From NCBI GenBank assembly GCA_041689995.1, contig JBDNFD010000031.1:1-23852 (forward strand): DNA of 23,852 nt. The letters are read 5' to 3'. The notes under the pieces are model-generated. The model was not told where the DNA came from. It worked only from the letters and a program-made list of their open reading frames with translations, and made no database searches. The position numbers were made by a program, and so were the translations under genes. Shown one piece after another: positions 14,175-21,410 of the stretch. Origin of the DNA: DASSWG01 sp041689995. GTDB lineage: Bacteria > Bacteroidota > Bacteroidia > Flavobacteriales > Flavobacteriaceae. Within the stretch, counting starts at the first letter, position 1. Each line of letters begins with the position of its first letter.

Positions 14175-15539
14175 TTACCCGAACAAAAAATCCGCAACAT
14201 CTTCAATCTTGCCTACTTTTTGAATATTGATTTTGTAATCACGTTTGGGAAGTTTACTTTGTTTGGAAATAACAATCGTTGCAAATCCGAGTTTTTCGGC
14301 TTCCGAAATGCGGTGTTCTATGCGGGTTACCGGTCTTATTTCACCGGCCAAGCCTACTTCAGCCGCAAAACAGAGTTCTTTGGAAAGGGAAATATCTTCG
14401 TTTGAAGAAAGAATGGCCGCAACCACCGCCAGATCTATCGCCGGATCATCGACCGAAATACCACCGGTCACGTTTAGAAAAACATCTTTTGCACCCAACT
14501 TAAATCCAGCACGTTTTTCCAAAACGGCCAACAACATATTCAAGCGTTTCGCATTATAGCCGGTGGTGGATCGTTGTGGTGTGCCATAAACCGCGGTGCT
14601 GACCAATGCCTGAATTTCGATCATTAAAGGCCGCATTCCTTCTAAAGTTGAAGCAATGGCCGTTCCGCTCAAATCTTGATCATTATTGGAAATCAAAATT
14701 TCGGAAGGGTTGCTCACTTCACGCAAGCCACTGCCCTGCATTTCAAAAATTCCCAGTTCGTGGGTGGAACCGAAGCGGTTTTTTTGTGCCCGCAGAATTC
14801 GGTAAACATGTCCGCGATCGCCTTCAAATTGTAGAACTGTATCGACCATATGTTCCAAAATTTTTGGACCGGCAATGTTGCCGTCTTTGGTTATATGCCC
14901 AATCAATATCACAGGTGTCCCAGTTTCTTTTGCATATTTGATCAGTTCTGCGGTACATTCCCGAATTTGCGAAATACTTCCCGGGGAACTTTCAATATAA
15001 TCGGTATGAAGTGTTTGAATGGAATCGATGATCACGATTTGAGGTTCGAGTTCCTCAATCTGCAAGAAAATATTTTGTGTCTTTGTTTCGGTTAAAATAT
15101 AGCAATCTGCGGCGGTGGGATTTATACGTTCCGCCCGCATTTTTATTTGCTGCATGCTTTCTTCACCCGAAACATAGAGGGTTTTGTATTTCAGAAAAAG
15201 GGAAACTTGGAGAAGCAATGTGCTTTTTCCTATTCCGGGTTCTCCGCCAAGAAGTATCAAAGAACCAGGAACGATTCCGCCGCCCAAAACGCGATCGAGC
15301 TCATTGCTGCCGGTGAGCATACGCGCTTCCTCGGAATAATTAATTTCCGTAATCCGCAACGGTTTGGAAATTCGTTTTGCGCGCTTTACAGTGTTTGGTT
15401 TCCAATCTTTGGTATCTGGTTTTTGAATGATTTCTTCCACCAACGTATTCCATTCCTTGCAAACGGAACATTGTCCCTGCCATTTACTATGCTGTGCGCC
15501 ACATTTCTGACAATAATAGGAGGTTTTTAATTTCGCCAT
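14175..15539 (-). CDS. radA: DNA repair protein RadA
   Basis: A 454-residue ATPase that drives branch migration of recombination intermediates with RecA. The N-terminal zinc finger is formed by Cys10, Cys13, Cys24 and Cys27. A RecA-like core carries the Walker A motif GGEPGIGKST (98-107), a Walker B strand IVIIDSIQ (169-176) and the RadA-specific KNRFGSTHE motif (254-262). The C-terminal third is the Lon-protease-like domain (GGISVDDPAIDLAV onward), which lacks protease function in this family. Length is typical. The ATG lies 3 nt after the stop of the hydrolase-like gene, so radA is the last gene of the panC operon. Confidence 0.96.
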   Translation of the reverse strand: MAKLKTSYYCQKCGAQHSKWQGQCSVCKEWNTLVEEIIQKPDTKDWKPNTVKRAKRISKPLRITEINYSEEARMLTGSNELDRVLGGGIVPGSLILLGGEPGIGKSTLLLQVSLFLKYKTLYVSGEESMQQIKMRAERINPTAADCYILTETKTQNIFLQIEELEPQIVIIDSIQTLHTDYIESSPGSISQIRECTAELIKYAKETGTPVILIGHITKDGNIAGPKILEHMVDTVLQFEGDRGHVYRILRAQKNRFGSTHELGIFEMQGSGLREVSNPSEILISNNDQDLSGTAIASTLEGMRPLMIEIQALVSTAVYGTPQRSTTGYNAKRLNMLLAVLEKRAGFKLGAKDVFLNVTGGISVDDPAIDLAVVAAILSSNEDISLSKELCFAAEVGLAGEIRPVTRIEHRISEAEKLGFATIVISKQSKLPKRDYKINIQKVGKIEDVADFLFG

Positions 15540-15542
15540 ATT

Positions 15543-16682
15543 TCAATATCCAAAATCGTTTTTTAACTGAGTGATGTATTTCCATAAAAAATCACGGGTC
15601 ACAAATCCGACTTCCTTCTTTGAATAGGCACTTTGGAAGTGCTTATATGCTTTTTCCGGTTTTCCATTTTCTTCGTAATATCTTCCAAGGAAAAAATCTT
15701 CCATTACCGTTTCGGGAAAATTGCGCCTGGCAATTCTACTGAATTTTTTGAAATCGTCCCACTTTTTATTTTGTTCAATTGCGTTGGAAATGGCCAACAC
15801 ATCACTGAATTTATATTTAGGTTCCCAACCATAAATATCTTTAATGGCGCTGTATTTTGTTTCCAAATAATCGCAAGGCGAAATTGCGGAAAGTACTTTT
15901 GTCTTATACTCTTCTGGATCAATTGGGCTATAAACCGAGAAAACCGCTTCTAGTGCATTTGGAATTGCATGTGTTACAAGGGAATAATGCGTTTGATCTG
16001 GAATGTCATCAAAATAGTAAAAAATATTTGGATGGTTAATAGCACTTAATTGCCCGTTTAAACTCGAAATTTGATCCTTAACGTCAATAAAGTCTTCGGA
16101 AGCCGTGGCGACATAATACCATTTTTTATCTGTGGTGGTTTTTAAAGAAGTAAATACTTGTCGATCCATATTTGGTGTAAAAATAGGACTTAAATTGATG
16201 AATACATCGAACATTTCAGGATCATTTACCAAAAAAATATTGGCGAAATTAGCTGTTTTTCCCTGGGCTATCAAAATCCTAAAATCATTGATGCGATAGG
16301 TTTTCAACAAATGTGGAATTAGCTCGCTTTTCAAAAAGGCATAAAAATTTAAGCAGCTGACCATGGGAGCATTATCTATTTCGCCAAATGCAATATCCTG
16401 CGCGCGAAAACCGGCTTGGTTAACACCCACCACCACCGCTTCGGGCATCTGATCCCAATAACCAAAATAATCGATATTGCCGGCAACAGGCTCGAAAAGA
16501 TAATCGCCATCCAAAACCAGAACAAGCGGATAGGTCCTATCTGGATGTTTATCATAATCCCGGGGAAGCTGTACGTTAAATTCCCTGGTTTCTTGAAGGT
16601 TCACCGACTGCACAGTTTTATAGATGGTCTGCGAATAAATATTGAAGCCAGCCAGAAGAATGAATAATGTATAGCTTTTCAT
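15543..16682 (-). CDS. Secreted alpha/beta-hydrolase-like protein lacking the nucleophile serine
   Basis: A 379-residue protein with a Sec signal peptide (residues 1-17, cut near YSQ). The fold matches the esterase D/enterochelin-esterase-like group: LPRDYDKHPDRTYPLVLVLDGD at 39-60, VVVGVNQ at 83-89, and a late HYSLV at 232-236 matching the catalytic His region. At the expected nucleophile elbow the sequence reads ILIAQGKTANF (136-146), so the G-x-S-x-G serine is absent. The last 60 residues resemble a tetratricopeptide repeat (FFLGRYYEENGKPEKAYKHFQSAY). I chose the ATG at 16682, which gives a clean signal peptide; an upstream in-frame start at 16709 adds nine residues. It sits between the membrane protein gene and radA with gaps of 39 and 3 nt. 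A binding role, or an unusual hydrolase, is possible. Confidence 0.75.
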   Translation of the reverse strand: MKSYTLFILLAGFNIYSQTIYKTVQSVNLQETREFNVQLPRDYDKHPDRTYPLVLVLDGDYLFEPVAGNIDYFGYWDQMPEAVVVGVNQAGFRAQDIAFGEIDNAPMVSCLNFYAFLKSELIPHLLKTYRINDFRILIAQGKTANFANIFLVNDPEMFDVFINLSPIFTPNMDRQVFTSLKTTTDKKWYYVATASEDFIDVKDQISSLNGQLSAINHPNIFYYFDDIPDQTHYSLVTHAIPNALEAVFSVYSPIDPEEYKTKVLSAISPCDYLETKYSAIKDIYGWEPKYKFSDVLAISNAIEQNKKWDDFKKFSRIARRNFPETVMEDFFLGRYYEENGKPEKAYKHFQSAYSKKEVGFVTRDFLWKYITQLKNDFGY

Positions 16683-16721
16683 ACCAAAAATATTATAGAA
16701 AAGAAGCAATGTAGCAAATAT

Positions 16722-17687
16722 TTACTGCGACTTTCTTAAAATTGGCATAAATATTAGGGATAATCCACCTAATATAATATTCATCAAAGTTTGTGAGCCC
16801 CAAATAATCCATCCGAATGCTTCCCCCAATTGTTGATCGATTCCGAATTGGGTCAAAATAGCGGCAATTGCCAACGGATAAATCCCGATGCCGCCGTTGG
16901 TCAGCGATATAGCAAAAGAACCTACTACAAATGCAAGCAAGATTACTCCAAAATCCAAGGAAGAAGTTTCGGGAATGGCAAATTTCAGGATGTAGAACAT
17001 AAGCACATACATTGTCCAGATAAAAATAGTGTGAAAAATAAATGCAGCTTTATGTTTCAGGTGGAGAATACTTTTCATTCCGTTTAGCAAACCAGTGGCA
17101 AAATCACGTATTTTTACTAGGAAAGGGTTTGTAGTGCGCCGTACAACTTTCAAAAAAATTACGCCGAGCGCAAGAAGGCACAATAAGGCCAGAATACTAA
17201 AAAATGGATTGATATTATTTCTGGAAAAAAAAGAAATCAAATTATCGCTTTGAAAAAGTGCCGCAATTCCAACGATCAGCATTAACATACACAAGTCGAC
17301 CATTCTTTCGGAAATAATGGTGCCAAAACTTTTTTCGAAAGGCACATCGCGATAACTGGTGAGAGTTGCTGCACGAAGCACTTCTCCAGAACGTGGGATT
17401 CCCAAATTGGCTAAATATCCGGTCATGACCGCCATAAAAGAAATGAGGGTTCCTGGGCGATAGCCCAATGGTTCCAACAAATATTTCCAGCGGTAGGCGC
17501 GCGACCAATGCGAAAGTAGGCCCAAAAAGAGTGAAAGAATTATCCAATAGGGATTGGCGTGAGAAATACTTTTCCAAAGTTCTTCCCTTTCGGTAGGAGT
17601 AGAACTGCCAATGGAATACCAAATGAGAAAAACCCCCAAAAGCAATGGAAGAACGGTTTTTAAGACGGTGCGCGTACGTTTGTTCAC
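16722..17687 (-). CDS. UPF0104/LPG-synthase-TM family (flippase-like) membrane protein
   Basis: A 321-residue integral membrane protein with about nine predicted helices, near residues 9-26, 47-63, 79-95, 129-146, 161-181, 213-235, 245-262, 266-283 and 293-315. It matches the membrane half of lysylphosphatidylglycerol synthase (UPF0104, AglD-like), including the conserved IPRSGEVLRA segment at 97-106 and the NGGIGIYPLA motif at 264-273. The soluble aminoacyl-transfer domain of MprF is absent, so a lipid transport or flippase-like role is inferred only. The start codon is GTG, since no ATG is available before the first helix. It begins 7 nt after the panD stop, as the third gene of the panC operon. 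Confidence 0.82.
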   Translation of the reverse strand: MNKRTRTVLKTVLPLLLGVFLIWYSIGSSTPTEREELWKSISHANPYWIILSLFLGLLSHWSRAYRWKYLLEPLGYRPGTLISFMAVMTGYLANLGIPRSGEVLRAATLTSYRDVPFEKSFGTIISERMVDLCMLMLIVGIAALFQSDNLISFFSRNNINPFFSILALLCLLALGVIFLKVVRRTTNPFLVKIRDFATGLLNGMKSILHLKHKAAFIFHTIFIWTMYVLMFYILKFAIPETSSLDFGVILLAFVVGSFAISLTNGGIGIYPLAIAAILTQFGIDQQLGEAFGWIIWGSQTLMNIILGGLSLIFMPILRKSQ

Positions 17688-17694
17688 GAACGTT

Positions 17695-18045
17695 TTATTT
17701 TAGCAAATTGGTCGCTTCATCAGGAAAAATCAGCGCGGGTTTAAAGGCTTTTGCCTCTTCCATTGACATAATGGCATAACTGATCAAAATCAGAACATCG
17801 CCTTTCGTGACTTTTCGAGCTGCAGCACCGTTCAAGGTGATTTCCCCGCTGTTCCTTCTTCCAGGGATCACGTATGTTTCCAAGCGTTCGCCATTGTTGT
17901 TGTTCACTACCTGGATTTTTTCGCCTTCCACAATATTGGCAGCGTCCATTAAATCTTCATCAATGGAGATGCTTCCTATATAATTCAAATCGGCACCCGT
18001 CACTTTTACGCGGTGTATTTTTGATTTTACAACGTGAATTTGCAT
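17695..18045 (-). CDS. panD: Aspartate 1-decarboxylase (pyruvoyl-dependent)
   Basis: A 116-residue proenzyme that makes beta-alanine for pantothenate and coenzyme A. It self-cleaves between Gly24 and Ser25 (YIGSISID), turning Ser25 into the pyruvoyl cofactor. The family segments KSKIHRVKVTGADLNY (7-22) and NGAAARKVTKGD (72-83) are intact. The start lies 9 nt after the panC stop, so product and consumer of beta-alanine are co-expressed. Confidence 0.96.
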   Translation of the reverse strand: MQIHVVKSKIHRVKVTGADLNYIGSISIDEDLMDAANIVEGEKIQVVNNNNGERLETYVIPGRRNSGEITLNGAAARKVTKGDVLILISYAIMSMEEAKAFKPALIFPDEATNLLK

Positions 18046-18054
18046 ACTATTTCT

Positions 18055-18903
18055 TTAATTTAAGGCAATATTATCGATCAATCGGACTTGGCCAATATAA
18101 GCGGCAATAAAAGCCCGATAATTTTTTCCTTCTTGGATTTTCTCAGTCTGTTTCAAGGTTTTGACATCTGCTATTTCAAAATATTCCAATTCAATCTGAT
18201 CGTTTTCTGTAAATTGATCTATTGCCCATTTGGTGATATTAGCAGCACTTTTTGTGCCAAAATCCGCTTTTGCTTGTTGGAGGATTTTATAGAGAAATGA
18301 AGCTTTTTCACGCTGTGCGGGCGTTAATCGTTCATTGCGCGAACTCATTGCTAGCCCGTTTGGTTCGCGAGCTATGGGACAGCCAATAATTTCGATGGGG
18401 TTTTTGGTAATTTGCGCCAATTTTTTTACAACCTGTAATTGCTGAAAATCTTTTTCCCCAAAAAATGCTTTGTTGGGTTGCACAATGTTGAAGAGAATTT
18501 CAATTACAGTAGCTACACCATCAAAATGGCCCGACCTGTATTTTCCTTCCATTTCCTTTTTAAAAGAACCAAAATCAAATTGTTTGGAGGCTATTTTTTC
18601 TCCGTAAACTTCAAATGATGAAGGTGCAAAAATAACACTTTCTGGGAAAGAACCTTCTAATAAGCCAACATCCTTATCTAATATTTTGGGGTATTTTTCC
18701 AAATCTGAGGGATTGTCGAATTGCGTCGGATTTACAAAAATACTGACCACAACCAAGTCGCACTGTTTCTGCGCTTCTTGCACTAAAGAAAGATGCCCTG
18801 CATGAAGTGCGCCCATTGTGGGAACAAATCCGATACTCATTTCTGCATTTTTATGAGTCAAAATAAGTGCTGAAAGATCCTTTTTTTGGTTGATAACCTG
18901 CAT
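18055..18903 (-). CDS. panC: Pantothenate synthetase (pantoate-beta-alanine ligase)
   Basis: A 282-residue cytoplasmic ligase that joins pantoate and beta-alanine with ATP. The nucleotidyltransferase HxGH motif is in PTMGALHAGHLSLV (28-41). Also present are FVNPTQF (56-62), FGEKDFQQ (148-155) and the KMSKS-like SSRN at 187-190. It is the first gene of a five-gene leftward run (panC, panD, UPF0104 protein, hydrolase-like protein, radA). panB is not in the window. A 7 of 8 -7 match lies 22 nt upstream on the minus strand. Confidence 0.96.
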   Translation of the reverse strand: MQVINQKKDLSALILTHKNAEMSIGFVPTMGALHAGHLSLVQEAQKQCDLVVVSIFVNPTQFDNPSDLEKYPKILDKDVGLLEGSFPESVIFAPSSFEVYGEKIASKQFDFGSFKKEMEGKYRSGHFDGVATVIEILFNIVQPNKAFFGEKDFQQLQVVKKLAQITKNPIEIIGCPIAREPNGLAMSSRNERLTPAQREKASFLYKILQQAKADFGTKSAANITKWAIDQFTENDQIELEYFEIADVKTLKQTEKIQEGKNYRAFIAAYIGQVRLIDNIALN

Positions 18904-18925
18904 GTTATTTAAAATTTACGAGTTG

Positions 18926-18972
18926 CGAAATTAATATAATCCGTGTAAACTGCATAAATTTTTGTAATTTTG
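18926..18972. promoter_or_regulatory. Divergent promoter region of the panC and GT5-like operons
   Basis: On the plus strand TAATTTTG (18965-18972) fully matches TAnnTTTG and lies 55 nt upstream of the ATG at 19028. On the minus strand TAATTTCG (18933-18926) matches 7 of 8 and lies 22 nt before the panC ATG. Neither has a TTG at the normal -33 distance. The two elements are 31 nt apart, so the polymerases may interfere with each other. Confidence 0.45.
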
Positions 18973-19027
18973 CCTGTTTTTCAGCGTTGATAGAGTAATC
19001 CAAAGAGAATAAAAACAGCCCTCATTT

Positions 19028-19855
19028 ATGAAAGATAAGCGCATACTGTATGTATCTTCAGAAGTTATTCCTTACCTTCCCGAAACGGAAATATCCTCCA
19101 TGTCCTTCGAAGCTCCGCGAATGGTGCACAGTTTGGGTGGACAAATACGTATTTTTATGCCCCGATATGGGAACATAAACGAACGAAGGCACCAACTTCA
19201 TGAGGTCATTCGACTTTCAGGGATGAATTTGGTGATCAATGATTTGGATATGCCGTTAATTATAAAAGTGGCCTCAATTCCGAAAGAACGAATGCAGGTA
19301 TATTTTATTGATAACGAGGATTATTTCAAACGAAAAGCTACTCTCACTGATGAAGATGGGAATCTTTATCCCGACAATGACGAACGGGCCATATTTTTTG
19401 CGAAAGGCGTGATAGAAACCGTTAAAAAACTGAATTGGGCCCCAGACATTATTCATGTGCACGGTTGGTTGGCTTCGTTGCTTCCACTTTATTTACGGAA
19501 TTATTACGGCAACGAACCCTTGTTCACCAGATCAAAAATAGTGACCTCTATTTACGGCCAGGGGTTTGAAAACACCTTGGACCCACAACTCCAGAACAAA
19601 GTATTGTTCGATGGGTTGGAACCCGAAACCGTAGCCCATTTGGCTGCACCGACCTATGCTAATTTGATGAAAACGGCCATTGACAATTCTGATGCCATTG
19701 TTAAGGCCGGCACTGATCTTCCCGCAGAATTGGAGGCCTATTTGGAACGGACCGACAAACCGGTTTTAGCCTTTAAATCCAAAGAAGAATTTGCCCAAGC
19801 TTACCGGGATTTTTATAGATTTGCCGTTTTAAAAGAAGAACACGATAGCGAATGA
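19028..19855 (+). CDS. Glycogen-synthase-like (GT5 N-terminal half) protein, probable pseudoenzyme
   Basis: A 275-residue protein that aligns with the N-terminal Rossmann half of GT5 glycogen/starch synthases: ILYVSSEVIPY at 6-16, RIFMPRYGNI at 41-50, and DIIHVHGWLASLLPLYL at 140-156, which corresponds to the D-hHxHDW region. True synthases are about 470-500 residues with a second Rossmann domain, which is missing here. The K-x-G-G-L loop expected after SEVxP, which contacts the ADP-sugar, is replaced by LPETEISSM. Glycogen synthesis is therefore unlikely, although such genes are often labelled glycogen synthase. Its TGA overlaps the next ATG by 4 nt (ATGA), and glmS follows. A regulatory or scaffold role near amino-sugar supply is speculation. 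Confidence 0.8.
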   Translation: MKDKRILYVSSEVIPYLPETEISSMSFEAPRMVHSLGGQIRIFMPRYGNINERRHQLHEVIRLSGMNLVINDLDMPLIIKVASIPKERMQVYFIDNEDYFKRKATLTDEDGNLYPDNDERAIFFAKGVIETVKKLNWAPDIIHVHGWLASLLPLYLRNYYGNEPLFTRSKIVTSIYGQGFENTLDPQLQNKVLFDGLEPETVAHLAAPTYANLMKTAIDNSDAIVKAGTDLPAELEAYLERTDKPVLAFKSKEEFAQAYRDFYRFAVLKEEHDSE

Positions 19856-21408
19856 ATTTACTCCAGAATTATTTAAGGGCTTCCATCATTTTGGTTGTCC
19901 TTTTTTCCTTGATTTCGTGCGAAGACGATTTCAATACCATAGGTAATGATATTATTGGAACCCCTGATTTTAATACCGATCCATATGTTTCGGAAGTCAT
20001 CGCCTACAATAAAAAAATTGAAGCGGTCCAAACCAATGGATTGCCATTATATCTGTTCGGAAACTATACCGATCCTTTTTATGGCACTTCCCAAGCAAGT
20101 ATTTTGGCCCAATTGTCCATGAGTACTGCAAATCCTGAATTTGGTGCAAATCCGGTTTTGGACAGCGTGGTTTTGGTTTTGCCGTATTACAGTACAATAA
20201 AAGAGCAAACTGCGGAAAAGACAACCTATACGCTAGATTCGATTTATGGTAGTGGAGGAATGAAAGTTTCCGTCTATGAATCCAATTATTTTTTGCGTGA
20301 CCTAGACCCGGACTCTAATTTTCAGGATCCACAACTTTATTATTCCAATCAAGCGACCGAATTCGAAAATAACTTGGGAACACTTTTGACGGTAAAAAGT
20401 ATTGTGCCCAGCGCCGAAGGTGTGAGCGTCTATCAATATCAAGGAGAGCAAAAAGACACTTTGCAGCTTTCTCCCCGCATTCGGATTTCGCTTCCCATCG
20501 ACTTTTTTAAAGATAAAATTATTGACAAACAAGGTTCTCAAGAACTTTTGAGCAATTCTAATTTTAAAAACTATTTCCGGGGATTGTACCTGAAAGCCGA
20601 AACCGTTGGAAATGGTTCCATGGCCGCTTTGAATTTTTCGCAAGACCAATCGAAAGTGATTCTTTATTATACCTCAGAAGTTCCAGACGTGGGATCAGAC
20701 AGCGGCGGAACGGTTGAATCGCACACGTCTTATGTGTTGAATATTCAGGGGAATATTGTGAATGTTTTTTCAGATAACTTTCCGGTAGATCTTTCCAATC
20801 AGAATACGGTGGAAGGAGAGCCTAATCTTTATCTAAAAGGGGGCCGCGGATCTATGGCGATCATTAAATTATTCGATGGGCCAGATAGTGACGGCGATGG
20901 AGTTTCGGACGAATTGGAAACGCTGCGCGAAGAAAACTGGCTGATCAACGAAGCTAATTTGACCTTCGTTGTCAATGATGCGCTTGCACCAAACGAAGAA
21001 AAAGAACCTCAGCGTATTTTCATTTATAATATGAAAGACAACAGCATTCTTTTGGATTATCAAATCGACTTTACCGCGAGTGATTCTGATCCGGAAAATT
21101 CCCGAATTTTGCATTTGGTACCGCTGACCACCGATGAGAATGGAGATCGCTTTTATAAAATTAGGGTAACCGGGTTAATTAGAAATATCATTAATTTAGA
21201 CTCCACAAATGTGGAACTTGGCGTAACCATTGCTTCCAATGTGAATTTAAATTCCCTTGCCAAGCTAAAAGATGCAGAAGATGAAATCCCTTCAGCCATT
21301 CCCGTAACCTCCATTATTTCCCCCAAAGGAACGGTTTTGTACGGAAATACTGCCCCCATTGAAAATAAACGCCTGAAACTTAATATTTTTTACACCAAAC
21401 CAGAATAA
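19852..21408 (+). CDS. DUF4270 family lipoprotein
   Basis: A 518-residue protein whose N-terminal hydrophobic segment ends in SLISC, with the lipidated Cys at residue 23 followed by EDDFN. That acidic/aromatic run resembles the lipoprotein surface-export signal of Flavobacterium (SDDF type), so outer-leaflet exposure is plausible. The body is beta-rich and matches DUF4270, with the family's GPDSDGDGVSDELE acidic loop (possible calcium site), a WLINEANLTF segment and the C-terminal KLNIFYTKP. Molecular function is unknown. The start overlaps the stop of the GT5-like gene by 4 nt and the stop is 2 nt before glmS, which implies tight co-translation. Confidence 0.85.
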   Translation: MNLLQNYLRASIILVVLFSLISCEDDFNTIGNDIIGTPDFNTDPYVSEVIAYNKKIEAVQTNGLPLYLFGNYTDPFYGTSQASILAQLSMSTANPEFGANPVLDSVVLVLPYYSTIKEQTAEKTTYTLDSIYGSGGMKVSVYESNYFLRDLDPDSNFQDPQLYYSNQATEFENNLGTLLTVKSIVPSAEGVSVYQYQGEQKDTLQLSPRIRISLPIDFFKDKIIDKQGSQELLSNSNFKNYFRGLYLKAETVGNGSMAALNFSQDQSKVILYYTSEVPDVGSDSGGTVESHTSYVLNIQGNIVNVFSDNFPVDLSNQNTVEGEPNLYLKGGRGSMAIIKLFDGPDSDGDGVSDELETLREENWLINEANLTFVVNDALAPNEEKEPQRIFIYNMKDNSILLDYQIDFTASDSDPENSRILHLVPLTTDENGDRFYKIRVTGLIRNIINLDSTNVELGVTIASNVNLNSLAKLKDAEDEIPSAIPVTSIISPKGTVLYGNTAPIENKRLKLNIFYTKPE

Positions 21409-21410
21409 TT

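Noticed and set aside
21409..21410. A glmS ribozyme upstream of glmS
   Set aside because: Only 2 nt separate the DUF4270 stop and the glmS start, so there is no noncoding leader to hold one.
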